Of a stretch of DNA of 64,000 nucleotides, positions 11,559 to 24,577 are shown in pieces. Position 1 is the stretch's first letter. Each line of letters opens with the position of its first letter. Origin of the DNA: Xylocopa sonorina (Eukaryota; Arthropoda; Insecta; Hymenoptera; Apidae); contig NC_135200.1 of NCBI RefSeq assembly GCF_050948175.1, positions 2,170,001-2,234,000 on the forward strand, in the 5' to 3' direction. Position numbers and translations under genes: made by a program. A model generated the notes under the pieces. The model was not told the DNA's origin. It searched no databases and saw only the letters and a list, made by a program, of their open reading frames with translations.

Positions 11559-12600
11559 CATGAACACAGTGGTCATGAACGTAGAAATTGTTTCCAAACA
11601 ATTCCATCTTCGTGCTATAAATGTCGAATTTATCGTGGAGCATGAACTTTGGCAGGGATACATAAGATTATTGTTTATCGATGTATTCGATTGCCTTTAC
11701 ATTTACAAAAAGTACACATTTTACAACGGAGTAACAGGCTAAACTTCACTTTGGGGGATAAAAAATTGTTAACTTTTTTTACCTAGATTTAATAATAGCT
11801 AGATTTGATTAAAGTTTAACTAACTAGTCACTAACCTAATTATCGAAATCTGAGCGAACAAAATCAGATTTAATCGGTATTGAACGACGCCTGCTGAACC
11901 GGAAACGTTGCCAAAGTTGTTCGCTAAACTTCCGAAGTTTAGACCTTTTAACCTCGGTTGAATTCGGTTAGCTTACGTTAGCGTGGTTTTATTAAGTTGG
12001 GACAATCTGGCCGTTAGGACTTAACGATTAACTAGTAACGAAACGTAGTCCAACTTAACCGATGCTAAAAGATAAAGTCTATTCTCGAGAAATAAATTAG
12101 AAGGTTTAAATGTATGAAATTAATTATGTATATATATTATATGCATAAATATATTATAACAGACATCATTTTATTATGTCATATTACCCCCTTTACTTTT
12201 ATGTACATTGAAAGTATATATCTTATTAATTAGAAATATTTCATATATTACAAAAAAATATAAATTATTTTGTGCTTTCCTATATAATGTAGTAATACAT
12301 CCTAAACATTTTAGTGGAATGATTTTTAAGAACCCATTTAGTAGGTTTTCCATGTATTATTTATAATTTTGCTGAAAAAGGTAAAATATGATCAATTTTA
12401 TTAAACGCGAATGTTAAATGTTTCATCAAAATTGTGAATATAAACAAATAAAAGACTTGGTATATTAATTTTGAATAAACGTTACATAATTAAATCAATA
12501 ACATAGAAAATATATCACATTGAGAAACATTTGATAATTATAAGCGAGACTAGATTTCAAAATATATTACATATAATTAATAAAAGAATGATTAAAAAAC
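11559..12600. other. Intergenic DNA and CCS 3' flank
   Basis: No gene seen. Part of 11760-12070 is less AT-rich and contains recurring TTAACTAACTAGT- and GATTAACTAGTAACG-like words in partly inverted arrangement, possibly an old repeat. TTTATT at 12397-12402 could be the CCS polyadenylation signal on the minus strand. Confidence 0.4.
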
Positions 12601-13844
12601 TTAAAGTACTATACAGTTTTTACTTGCTCCAGAATAATCTTGTTTATCTATAAGTGCTTTATCCCTTTCATCCCATAATGTCAGTCCATCACAAGCACAA
12701 ATCTTTTTGGTATTTTGAAACAAACTAGACGAACGAGCAATAATACCACAGGCTAATCTAAAATAATTATAACATGAATTTTAGATGTTATAAAGTGTTA
12801 TAGATATTAAAATAATATTGCAAAAATATTTTATGTTTACTTATTTCCACTGTTTCCATCAATTTTAGATTTCGGATTGTCACCTTTTCCCAAATCATCT
12901 GGCTGTTCTGTTATAACTAAAGATCTCCCGATAATATCAGGTATATTAATAAATTTATCTATTATTCTGAAAGTAGCTCTACCAGAATTGTCTGCCACTA
13001 TATTTCCCAGGTCTCCAACGTGCTGCAATATAATAGTAATCCCTATTTTTTAATTTAATGTTAGTTTATCGTATAATTAGTCATTGATTCTATTATAATA
13101 TTATATTTCAATGATCTACATGTCATCATAATCATACGATAAAAAATTACCCGTTTTGATGCATCATCCTCGGGGCCACCATGTACTGTATTATGTGGAT
13201 TAAAATGTTCTCCAACGCTATAACATTGTTATACAAAAGATTGAATTAAAACAAAAGAAAAGTTGAAGTAACAACTTCAAATGCATAGGCCTACCTCTCA
13301 CAACCCTGAGAAATATCACCACATTCGTGTATATGCATACCGTGTTTTCCAGGTGTCAAACCATCAATCGTTCCATCTACAAGACATCCATCAGGAATGT
13401 GCACAAACCTTATTACACCTATAGTTCTATTTCCTACACTGTATCCTGAATTTCCTCCTAACATTGCAACAGCACTAGAATTATCTATAATATGAAAAAT
13501 TACACAATGTTATATTACAAAGAAATCATTGCCGTGAGCATATTATAATACTGGATTATCACCTCCGTATCCTTTTAGAACAGCCTTTTTACCGGATTGT
13601 TCAATTTTTTCTTGAATTACGGAATATGGCAAATTTGTTTCTACTATAACATTTCCTTTTTCCAATGATACGTCAATACTTTTAATTCCATCTATCCCAG
13701 TCAAAACATTGCGTACCGAATCAACGCATTTCTGACAAGTCATGTTCACTGCAAATTCAATCTGAAATCAATTAGGATGGTTACTTGTTACTGTTATAAT
13801 ATCATTTTTCATCTATTACTAAAATTTACCTTTGCCATAGTCAT
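12601..13844 (-). CDS. CCS: Copper chaperone for superoxide dismutase
   Basis: Delivers copper to SOD1 and catalyses its disulfide formation in the cytosol. Several short exons. Exon 1 encodes only MTMAK, then the frame continues with domain 1, an HMA-type copper-binding fold with NMTCQKCVDSV (MxCxxC). Domain 2 is SOD-like: GMHIHECGD, VGEHFNPHNTVHGG, RHVGDLGNI. The position of the SOD1 copper ligand His120 (LVVHEKADDLG in human) reads LVITEQPDDLG, so one copper ligand is lost while the zinc-site residues are kept, as expected for a chaperone rather than an enzyme. Domain 3 carries the CxC motif as KICACDGLTLWDERDKAL. The protein ends at TAA 12603-12601. The gene is divergent from SS18. Confidence 0.95.
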
Positions 13845-14137
13845 TTTGGTGTATTTCTATGTTGTTTCCTACTAAATAACGATAAATTAGTTTCTCAATG
13901 TTGTGAAATAAAATAAATTTATCTTTACCGGTTTAAGGTTACGGATTCTCATACGATAAGCTAGCAAGAGCTTCTAGCTAGCTTGAATCGAGTGAATGTT
14001 CGAAAATACCATATAAACATTGAGCGTAACGGATTGATATAAATATTAAGGTTAAGATCTTCCTGTATTAAGAGATTTTTATGAAATTACAAAGAATTAG
14101 TAAAAAATGACGTTTCCTAAGGAATAACATATACATT

Positions 14138-14195
<58 letters not shown>

Positions 14196-14939
14196 CTAAT
14201 CGATATTACTACTATTTCAAAAAATATTTATTTGTAATAGGAAACAGCCAATGCTTTCAACTTATACAGTAATAAAAGCACAAAATTCCTATTGTTTAAT
14301 GTATAGAAACAACAATTTTTAATAGTCATTGTATTATCAATTCTCTTTGTACCTGTAAGGTTAAATAAATACTGTGTATTTAATTGTAAATATATAAATA
14401 CAAGTTAATTTTTCAACGTTATCGTTGAAATTTTTGTTGAATTAATTTTTTATGTACATCAGTATATTTATTATAGGTACCTATACTACTTTGGGTTTTA
14501 ACCGGCGCATTGTCGTGAATGCTTCGTTACGATAGTTCGCTCATTTGCCACACGGTACGCTCTTCTCCCAAGCTTTCTATTTTAGAAATTGACTGCCACC
14601 ATCTCTTATTTGTAAAACTAGAAATTTTGCAAAGCAATCACTAGCGGCAATTCGCTATATTTAGAATTTTTCTTCAGTAAAGGTACGTCTTTGCTCGACT
14701 GAGCCTGTATTCTCCATTCTTGATTTTAAAGTAGAGCCACGCTAAAATTGATTCCTTTCTAGACATTAAAGGCACAACGCAACAATGTGGACAACCAATA
14801 CTGTGGCGAAGTCTTAATGTTTCAAATGACTATAGTTATTTCTAAGAGAAAATCAACGGCTGATAGATTACGTATAAAAGAACAAACGAATGTGAATTGC
14901 ATCCTTTATCTATCGACGATTTATAAGCTATTTGAAAAT
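13845..14939. promoter_or_regulatory. CCS-SS18 divergent intergenic region
   Basis: About 1.1 kb between two start codons facing away from each other, so it should hold both promoters and the 5' UTR of SS18. It includes the simple repeat at 14138-14195. A less AT-rich stretch at about 14490-14700 is the best candidate for the SS18 promoter/5' UTR. No defined motif is claimed. Confidence 0.45.
14138..14195. repeat. (CT)n/(TA)n microsatellite
   Basis: Near-perfect CT dinucleotide run passing into a TA run with a few ATCT interruptions. Confidence 0.95.
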
Positions 14940-17619
14940 ATGTCTGTGACCTTTGCTCAACGCGGCAGACCACCACCGAATCCTGCCCAAATACAGAAGG
15001 TAACAGTATTACGTGTATCGCTGACAATATACTATACTACTTTTCCGAACATATCGTTGTTACATATCTAAATTTGTAATATTTAACAAAGTAATGTTTA
15101 GTTAAAATTTTAATAAAACTTAAGCAGTACTTTATCAGGGACAACAAACATACTGTAAATTAGCATTTTGCAATGTTAAATATTTATGAGTGAATTCAAT
15201 TTGTTTGCATAGATGCTTGATGAAAATAGTCAGCTTATACAGACAATACAAGAGTATCAAAATAAAGGGAAACCTCAAGAATGTATACAGTAAGTGATAG
15301 TAATTTTAAGGTATACATGTTGTAATAGTAATAGTAATATTAATAAGAATTATAATAGCATATTTATGACATGATTTTCTTTTAGATACCAACAAATGCT
15401 ACATCGTAATTTAGTGTATCTAGCATCTATTGCAGATGCAAATCAGAATATACAAGCGTTGTTACCAGTAAGGAGTCTTTTGCCCATTTAAAATTATCGA
15501 TATGCGAAATTAAACTATAAATGTACCCAAATTATTTTTATTTCCATGATAAGCCCCCGCAAGGAATACTTAATGGTCCACAGCATGGTATGATAAATCC
15601 ACAAGGCCTTCCAAATGCTCCTACAGGATCAGGTGGACCTGGCGCAGATATTCCACCAAATACTCAACCAACATTACCAATGTCGAGTTTTAGTCAAGGC
15701 CAGCCTATGTCGCAGGGTGGATACAGGGGCCCTGTTATGCCTGGACAAGGACCTTCTATAAATAGTATATTACATTTTGATTTAAGATCTTTTAATTAAA
15801 ATTCTTAAAATATTTAAATGATTTCTTAACTTTATTATCTTAAAGGACCACCTACTGCACCTGGACCACAACAATATAGAGGACCACAGGGATACCCTCA
15901 GCAACCTTCTCAACAAGGTTATCCTGCGCAATATGCTAATCAAAATCCTGGTTCTAATTATCAAGGACCACAGGGATCAGCATACACTCCAGGCCAACCA
16001 AATCAATATGGACCACCAAATACTTCTCAGCAGCAGGGGTACAGTACATCCACACAACCGAGCTATTGTCCTCCAACTACTGTAAATAGCTATGGTCCTC
16101 AACCTGGAGGATATCCACCACCATTGACGACTCAGCCTCCTACAGGATACGGACCACCTCCACCAAACCAACAAGGCTATCCACCTTCGAATCCTTCTCA
16201 ACAAAATTTTCCGTCAAGTGGGCAACAACAACAGCCTGGACAATATGGCAGTCCCAGCCCGCAACCGAATTACCAACAACCTCCGTCTCAAGCTCCACCT
16301 CAGAATACGTACGGAGGTGGTCAACCGGGGAATTATCCTCCTCCCTCGTCTCAAGCATACGCAAATAATGTCCCACCTCAAAATTATCCAGCTCCCCCTA
16401 CATCGAGTGCTCAACCCCCACAACCTGGATCTCAACAAAATACCGGGCCAAATTACGTTAATCAGCCGAGTCCTGGTCCTGGTGCAACGCAGTACGGTCC
16501 AACATCTACGTCTCCGCCGTTTAGTACTTCCTCTGCAAGTGGAGTGAACACTTACGCTCAGAGTAGCCAGCCAACGAGCACACCATCCGCTTCGACTCAA
16601 ACTTATCCGCCAAGCAGTGGCCCACCACCTACATCGCAGGGTGGAAGTTATGCTCCGCCTGGTCCAGCTCCATCTGGATATCCCGTGCATCAAACCCCTC
16701 ATCCAGCATCGCATCCACCGCACCAACCACCGCATCAGTCTCCGCATCAATCACCTCACGCTGCTCATCAATCACCTCATCAGCCTTCACATCAATCAGC
16801 GCATCAGCCACCTTCGCATCCATCTCCGCATCAATCACAACAGTCTCAGCAACAATCACAGACACCGCCACAATCGCAACAACAACAGTCTCAAAGTCCT
16901 GCTCCAAGTGGGTTTCAACCACCGTCAGGACCTCCCCAAGGCCCTGCTCCACCACCAGGACCGCAACCACAGCCTGGATATGGTCCAGCTACTACACAGA
17001 CGTACGTCCCGCCAACACCAGGCGGACAACCACAGGTATCTCCAATACGTGAAAATAAATAAAGGAATGATTTCAGAAGTGAAAAATGAAAATCATGAAA
17101 ATTGATAAAAAGAAAGTTGCACCGAAATTTTTATTTTCGAGAGAAATGATTTCCAGGTTCATCAAGTACGCGGGAGTATTATACTAATAGCAGGACGCGA
17201 GTATCCATGTAATCACCAAGATCTTTATCATACATTTCATTGATAATGTACATACAGATATGTACTCTTGCTTTACTTAAGTGTTCAAAGTTACTTTTCT
17301 CGAAAACCAAGTCCTCTTAATTTTGGTCTTATTTTCACTTTCAAAATCATACCTGTTATTTATCTGCAATCGAAGAAAGTATATAACGCGATGCTCGTAA
17401 AAATTCTAGGTGTATACCCCTCACCCACCTCAAGGTGGTCAACATTACGGACATCCACAGTATCCGCCTCAAAGTTATCCACCACCACCAGCAGGACAAG
17501 GATATCCTCAATATCCACCACGACCACCTGCTGGCCATATGCCTCCTCCCCCTGGACCTCAAGGACCGCCGCCACCAAATCAGTATGCCGGTTATGGATA
17601 TCAACCACCTCCACAATAG
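14940..17619 (+). CDS. SS18: SS18/SSXT family transcriptional coactivator
   Basis: Subunit of the BAF (SWI/SNF) chromatin remodelling complex. Six exons (14940-14999, 15213-15289, 15386-15467, 15554-15764, 15846-17035, 17410-17619) join in frame to 609 residues. Residues 1-73 form the SNH domain: QRGRPPPNPAQIQKMLDENS, IQTIQEYQNKGK, QQMLHRNLVYLASIADAN. The rest is a long Gln/Pro/Gly/Tyr-rich low-complexity region like the SS18 QPGY domain, with repeated GPP, QPGYG and YPP units, a His/Gln/Pro-rich block around 16680-16850 (HQPPHQSPHQSPH), and a Tyr-rich C-terminus (QYAGYGYQPPPQ). If the last intron is retained the protein ends VSPIRENK at 17062. The insect gene stands for vertebrate SS18 and SS18L1 together, so the choice of symbol is approximate. 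Confidence 0.93.
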
Positions 17620-18960
17620 ATGAGAATATGTTAAAAAAGTAAACTCGTACGATATCCAGTCTAATATAAGAAAAATATAAGGAAAATGATTTAACTACAA
17701 AACTCGGAGTATATGGTATATAAAAAAAATATTAATTTAATTCTTCATAGAATATCGTCCAATGTTACATAACAAAGCAAATAATAAGAAGTGTACATTA
17801 CCATGGAAAGGTATTGTTAAAATATCATTACAATTGTAATGAGAAATCGTTCGAAATTTTCTAGATAACTTGAAACTTTCCGAACGAAATACACGTGGGC
17901 TAATATTATTACTAAATACACTTCAATACAAAATCTTTATAGAATTTATGGACATTGCATACTGTATACGTATTTTAATATGTTTGGAAAATGTTAAAGA
18001 ATTTGAAAATTCAATTTTTATTAAAAACAAATTATTCGGAAAATACTTTGATTCTGAAGATATTTCCATAAATCATTTGATTCGATTCAAAGTTTTATAA
18101 TTTTTACTTACATACATTCATGTTCCACATTCACATATAGTGATTTTTATATAATATTACTTTGTTAGAAGAATTGTAAATCTTTGTTATTTAATAATGG
18201 AATACACACGAGTTTATAGAGCATGTAGTAATGTGTATAATTTGAGAATTTCAGTATATGTAATACAGCATAAACATATCCATTGCACCGAGATAAAATG
18301 TATGAAACTTGGTACGACATGGACTACCTATTTACAGCTTCCACTATATACGTTTGCCTTAGAATTAATTTTCTATTTACTTATCTTATTTTATATTTTC
18401 TTGATTGTCATTAAAAGATTTATGAATTATTGCATGTTGATTCTTATATTTTCTTTCAAAATTCTTTTCAAGCGTATCTTTATTTTGACAGCAAAAGATA
18501 GAAAGTTTTATTATGTGTATTTGTTATTCAAACAATTTTATATACTTTCATATGATTATTCTTTTAATTCTTTATTCTTTATTAAGAATTTTCATACCTA
18601 TGATTATGTTTCTCTATTCTATTCAAGAAAGACTGTTTTCTTTTTTAATCATATATAGTTCTCTCATATATTTTGTTCTCTCTATTTATCCGGTATACTA
18701 TTTGAATATAAAACTGTGGGTAATGAAAAATAGGAAAGGTCTTTTATTAAAAATATATTTTTAAATGTTAGTGCCTAAAATAGAATTTCTTCACATTAGA
18801 TTTTAATTTAAAATTCATCTTTCGTCTTTCTTTGCAATTTACAGTAAAACATATAATACTTGTCATTTACGAAGAACATACAAAATTTGAATGGATATAT
18901 TTTTGCATATAAAAATCGGACATGAAAATAAATTGCATTGCTACTTGGATTTAATTAAAA
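17620..18960. other. Convergent 3' region of SS18 and POGLUT
   Basis: Very AT-rich; probably mostly SS18 3' UTR with the short 3' UTR of the minus-strand gene at the right. A 153-codon open frame at 18197-18658 encodes only Phe/Ile/Leu/Tyr-rich sequence expected from AT-rich DNA and is not called. Confidence 0.55.
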
Positions 18961-21015
18961 TTAAAGCTCCATTTTATGCTTTGCATTGATGTTATAACAT
19001 TTACAAGAATGTTTGGGTTGCAGTACTTCTTCCATGTTATCTAGTACCTTAACTTTATTCTTTAAGCGTTTACTCCATTCCTGAAATTTAAAAAAAAAAA
19101 AGAAAACATGTTATACTATGATATATATTTAAGAAAAAAAATAAATGAAGTTAAATCTGTATAATTTCAACGGGAATTTCTTACATTAAATAAGGTTACG
19201 TGATAGCATAATACATGATGCGGTAGTAAATTATCTCTTGCAAACTGTCTAGCAGATTTTGTAATTCGTAACGCTTCTTCGTCGTTGTCTTTAGCCCACT
19301 TGATTTTTTCAACAAGATCTAACAAATCCCGTCTAACAGGCATATAATGTTTCCCCGATACAAGATCATTGTAAAAGAATTCATAGTATTTCGATTCTTG
19401 CTTTAATACCAAAGCATCTCCAGCAAGTAAATATGGAAATCGATACGCAGCTACTGTACCATCGATATTCAATTGATATTTATACTGCAAAAGTATTAGC
19501 AATTCTCTATTATAATATTAAAATTCCATGACCTACAGATTTGCGATTCTTTTACCTTAAAAAAATGAAAAAGAGATACATGGTTCTGTCCAGGACCGTA
19601 TTTGTCCATTTCGTTTTTAAAAAAGAAAAAATTTGTAATCGAGACGTTAAAAAGATCAGGATATTTCCTTGAAATATCGATCAAGTCGAGTCGTTCTCTG
19701 CAGGAATCACGACCACGCCAGAATAGTTTCTCTATCTTTTCCTTCCATAGTGTATCCGTATTACCTTGTACAGATAGGATATCTAACATTACCCTGTTTC
19801 ATGTTTAATATCAGCAAGGCATAAATATTTAATACATGGCAAGTATATGAATATATTAAAACAACTGTTCTAACTATAATTAAATTTTTACCTTCCCATT
19901 GCTTCTAGTGATGATTCTGTAATATCATAAGTAGGCATAACGATATCCTTTGTATCATAAGAGCCGCACCAAGAGAAAATGGGATAATTTTTGCCAGTTT
20001 GCGGAACAAGAGGCCAGTCTCCCAAATTTACAAAAAATTCAATATCAGGCAAAATAACTTTACGGGTGATAGATAAAAGGATCGAGTCCATGAATATTTT
20101 GAAGCCAACATGTCGTCCGTAACACACCCTAAAAATCTTATTTCATCTAGTTTAATTCAATTATAGTCTTTTAAATCGATCGTAAATTTACAAGACGTAT
20201 CGATGCTTACTTTGTTAGACTTTATTATGTAATGACACAGACTAACGCTTCCTGGCTTGTCATATGCTTTCACGATACTATCACGTAGTTTGTTGAAGTC
20301 TACATTTGTAAACGGGAGAAGATCCTTGTGTATTTGCGTATAATTCCTGGAGCATTCAAAGTTCTCTAACCAAGTGCCAATCGATGAATTTGGACAATAA
20401 CACTCTTCTTCGTAAGTGGGTCCTAAAAAATGTTGTTAAACCGTTTACGTATCGTATAAAATGATCAAGAGAAAACAGTATAATAGATAAAAAAACTTAA
20501 TACCTTCCGATTTTACCGACAAGATAGATGAATTCACTGTTTTTATTTCTAGTTTGAAATCGAAGCATGTATTGTGCAATTTATATCTAACAATAAAGCT
20601 TCCGTCTTTGCAATCCAAAGTTTGTGTCCATACATGACATGTATGACCCATCGATGTTTGACCTTGTATGGAAACGGATATTGTATCTTTTCCAGGTGAT
20701 TCTGTTAAACTTGAAAATGTTTAAAATAATTTTTACATAAACGTTAAAAATACACAAATGTGTAAAAGAAAAATAATTCATATTCTGACATTTTGAACAT
20801 TTTTTTCGATTTCTGATCATAATAATGTAATAAAATAATAAAATAACATACTTTTTCCCGTATAAATCGATAAATTGTAAAAAAATGTATCTCGCCCGCA
20901 TTGTTATTTTATCCGGTTTCAATCCTGGACCCCAAATTATTGTCTTCGATGAATCTATCTCAACATTTCTAACCTCTTGACAAATAAGCAACAATAAAAT
21001 CGATAAAAATTTCAT
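18961..21015 (-). CDS. POGLUT2: POGLUT2/3-like (KDELC) protein O-glucosyltransferase
   Basis: ER-luminal enzyme of the CAP10 family; vertebrate POGLUT2/3 add glucose to serine in EGF-like repeats of Notch and fibrillin. The start is the ATG at 21015 (MKFLSILLLLICQ), a signal peptide; an upstream in-frame GTG is not needed. Next comes a filamin-type Ig repeat (WGPGLKPDKITMRARYIFLQ, TLDCKDGSFIVRYKL) and then the CAP10 catalytic domain: CYGRHVGFKIFMDSILL, FFVNLGDWPLVPQ, PIFSWCGSYDTKDIVMPTYD, KLFWRGRDSCRERLDLI, YKYQLNIDGTVAAYRFPYLL. This domain order separates it from POGLUT1/rumi, which lacks the filamin repeat. The C-terminus is KHKMEL, a KDEL-type ER retrieval signal. Multi-exon; convergent with SS18 and divergent from FBXO42. 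Confidence 0.92.
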
Positions 21016-21610
21016 TTCCGTCACGGATAATGCCAGATCTGCTATACTGCGAATACAATTGTTTCGTTTATGAGAAATTTACACTTTGGAATTGATTGGC
21101 ACAATTTCAAAATATAAATTAGAAGGTCGTTCCTTTCGTCGTTTCTTAACAGTTTTCGCGCTCTGAATAGACTTATTATAGAAGAAACATTTTAAGCAGG
21201 AGCACGCTTATTTTCAAACGCGTTCGATTCTGTTGTTCGATAATGGTATTTTTTAAATCGAAAGATAATATCAGAAACCTGAAGTTAATCGAAATTGTAA
21301 CTTTTTCTCTAACTACGGTTTCGTGACCTTTGTATGTATACAAATACGAACGAGTGAATGAACGAACGGAGTACCTATTAAAACAGTGGAAGAATGAGAT
21401 GAAATTTTCAAGTATCGCGACAATAAACCGACTAAATACGACCTAACAACTATAACTTTTCAATTATCGTCAAATGGGTCGTCAAATGCTTTCATGGTAG
21501 CCAACATGTAAGAGGTCCGTTTCTAGTATTATTATACGTCACAGTTCGCGTATAATTTTTGCTGTTAGGTTATTTTTGTTTACCAGAATTAGTAGCAATT
21601 GGTTCTACGT

Positions 21611-21676
<66 letters not shown>

Positions 21677-21968
21677 GGGGGTTTTTAATTAACGAGAAAA
21701 TTGATTAAAATAAAATGCATGATATACACGTAAATTTCTATTATGCAATGGAGACGTATCGAATTTGTCGCATACAAATTTCTCTTAATTCTCAGGTGAG
21801 AATCTCTTCGGTTTACGGAATCGCCGGAAAGTGATAGAGAAAAGATGTTTTTCGAATGCCGCAGATAATAACAGCTTTGTTTGCTATAGAAAACTTACAA
21901 AAATTTGGCATATATTACTATAGTAACTCACTGGTAGATTGTTTTTTAGTAAGTGCTAGTAGCTCAAA
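21016..21968. promoter_or_regulatory. POGLUT-FBXO42 divergent intergenic region
   Basis: Holds the 5' ends of two genes pointing apart and a long GA tract at 21616-21673. No specific core promoter motif could be fixed by eye. Confidence 0.45.
21616..21673. repeat. (GA)n tract
   Basis: About 29 uninterrupted GA units between two divergent promoters. GAGA-type repeats are bound by GAGA factor in Drosophila; a regulatory role here is only inference. Confidence 0.95.
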
Positions 21969-24200
21969 ATGGAGTGTAATATTGATGATTTACCAGACGT
22001 CCTATTAGAATATATTTTAAGTCTGATCCCACCATACAAAGATCTTCAAGAATGTAAACTTGTATCCAAAAGGTGGTTCCGTGCCACCAAAAGTATGTAA
22101 AATTACTTTACTATACTAAACTAACGTGGCAATTGTTAATATATTCGCAAGCATTAACAAAAACTTTCGTTTTCTCATAGACGTGATACAACACAGTAAA
22201 GCACATTTTCAGAAATCAGTCGCTTATGGATCATTGTTATGGAATCCTTGTCCCTCCAGAGACTGGATGCTTACAATTGCAAAGAGACATTCGCATTCTG
22301 CTTGTACATATGAAAACTTTATGTATGTTTTTGGTGGATGTACTGCTGCGTGCACAACATTCAATGATTTATGGAGATTGGATCTGGACACTAGAACATG
22401 GGTCAGATTAATTACCATGGGAACCTATCCATCTCCCAAAGCTTGTGCGACTATGCTGTACTATAAAAAAAGCTTAATTTTATTCGGTGGATGGTCTCAT
22501 CCATCGCCATATCCTGTACATCAGGTATAATCGATTTAAAATCGTAAATAACAAGGATGAAAGCATTTAAGTTATTATATATGTTTTCAGCAATGGAAAT
22601 TATTCAATGAATTACACGTGTATTCTATAGAATCCAACAAATGGGTTGCTATAAATACCTTGGAAACACCTCCACCTACTTCGGCGCATTCTGCCTCGAT
22701 TCATAATAACTATATGATTGTTTTTGGTGGTATATGTAATGGATATAGGTAATACATCTTGAACTGTTGTCGGTGTGTTAGTGTTAAGCATTTTAATTCG
22801 ATTTAATAACGAAATATTGTTTTGAGATAGATCTAATGACGTATGGTGTTTGAATTTGGATTCGTATAGTTGGCATAAACAAGCTACTTCAAACTTGAAG
22901 CCACAGCCACGATATGGTCAGTCTCAGATTGAGCTTGGAGATAAACATCTTCTCGTGCTGGGTAAAATTGAAAAAGATATTTAATATTTTTAATGTTCTG
23001 TGGAAATTTTCCTCGATTTCAATAATTCCTATTTTTCATTATTATTATAATTAATCATAATATTGATTAGATTATTACGATTAGTATGTTTTAATAAGTT
23101 GTAAGTTGTATGTTGATAAGTAATTTAAATATTTAAACAATTAGGAGGCTGTACTGGACCTAATGCTGCTATGAACGATGCGTGGTTACTGAAAATGGAA
23201 GGTACAGCATGGACGTGGAAAAAAGTAAATATGTACAACACGGAATGCGCGCCTACACGTATCTGGTGCCATCAAGCTTGCAAGGTAACGACCTAAAATA
23301 CTTAGTGGAAAATGTGTAAAAAAAGTTTAATGATTTTCGTTAAAACAAAACTTAAAGTATCGGTCAGACAATTAAATCGGACATTTCGTATGTTACAACC
23401 TAATACAACATTTATTTTCCTTTCTACCCGATAGGTGGGAAACTATGTTATTGTTCTTAGTATAAACAAATGCCAGAACAAACCAAACGATATGAGCATA
23501 TCATTGAAAAAGGTTACTTGTCAAGCAACACCTCCACCAAGGGAAAGTAACTCGTCCCCTTTACATGGAAGGTTTGAGTACTTCGAGTTTTTTTTTACTG
23601 TTAGTGCTAGTTATGAATTTAGATAAACCTACAATACGATATATCATTTTTAGACAGGGACAGCTACCCAATATCGATAGGGACGTAAATATCAATGGTC
23701 GACACGGATCTTTCTCAGAAATATCTGTACAGAATCCACGTTCTTCGGCTCACGCTGCAAATTTTACAAAGAATTTGACGTTACTCTATGATAATGTATT
23801 AAGTATGGCAGCTTTTCGTGACGAGCCAGTACGTTACAACGCAAACAGTCATCGACAACGTCAATTAGAATCTCTTCGTAGAATGGAAGAAAGTATAAGA
23901 AGTCGTAGAATGCAATCAAAACCTGTGAAAAAAACAAAAAATACGTTATCGATATTTGTATTGGATATTACTAATGTCTTATGTGATGAGTGCAGCGCTT
24001 CGTGGATTCCTTTGAAACACAGTGATCAATCAGGTCCCAATGAAAGAATACTTTATTCGCTTGTAGCTGGCCGTGGTGAACTAATAGTATTTGGAGGCAT
24101 TGGGAAAAAACAAACAACTGTACAAACCCATCCTGACATGGATCAGCCTGAAGTATACAACGATCTCCACTTTATAAATCCACCAAGATATGTTATTTAA
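21969..24200 (+). CDS. FBXO42: F-box only protein 42-like (F-box plus Kelch repeats)
   Basis: Substrate adaptor of an SCF (SKP1-CUL1-F-box) ubiquitin ligase; the vertebrate protein has been linked to p53 turnover. N-terminal F-box: DDLPDVLLEYILSLIPPYKD then LQECKLVSKRWFRAT. Kelch blades follow with the typical GG plus spaced Tyr/Trp pattern: RHSHSACTYENFMYVFGG, NDLWRLDLDTRTWVRL, KSLILFGGWSHPSP, NELHVYSIESNKWV, NNYMIVFGGICNGYR, NDVWCLNLDSYSWHK and LLVLGGCTGPNAAMNDAWLL. A long low-complexity linker leads to a conserved C-terminal part with LVAGRGELIVFGGIG and NDLHFINPPRYVI. F-box plus Kelch with this C-terminus is the FBXO42 layout. The stop is at 24198-24200 and an AATAAA lies at 24405-24410. 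Confidence 0.93.
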
Positions 24201-24577
24201 TATCCTGTATCTAACAGTACATAATGAATCTCTATGTTCAATGATAGATACATTAATTTTATTGGCATTAATTTTGACTCTGTCATAAACTACTATTTAT
24301 TAAAAATTGATTTAATTGGAAACTAAAAATTTATACCATGAAAATGTACAGAATTTCTGTCGTATATAAAGTTTAAAAGTATTGATTTATTTCTTCTAAG
24401 AAAAAATAAAAAAAATAAAAAAAAAACCAAAAAAAGTCACGTAGAAAAGTCATCCTTTTCGAATAGATTTGTGATAATTGTCAGCTTTATACAATTGTAT
24501 ATCAGTTACGGATTATAGTTTTATTGATGGATTTTATAATTTACACATTTCTCACATGTTGCAATTTACGATGCATT
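24201..24577. terminator. Convergent 3' ends of FBXO42 and SYF1
   Basis: AATAAA at 24405-24410 serves the plus-strand gene and TTTATT (complement of AATAAA) at 24520-24525 the minus-strand gene, so the two transcripts should end within roughly 100 bases of each other. Confidence 0.55.

Noticed and set aside
16140..16970. Long antisense and alternative frames across SS18
   Set aside because: Low-complexity Gln/Pro repeats create open frames on several strands; only the QPGY frame continues the SNH domain.
18197..18658. 153-codon open frame rich in Phe, Ile, Leu and Tyr
   Set aside because: Composition expected from very AT-rich DNA, located in the probable 3' UTR of SS18; no motif, no splice context.
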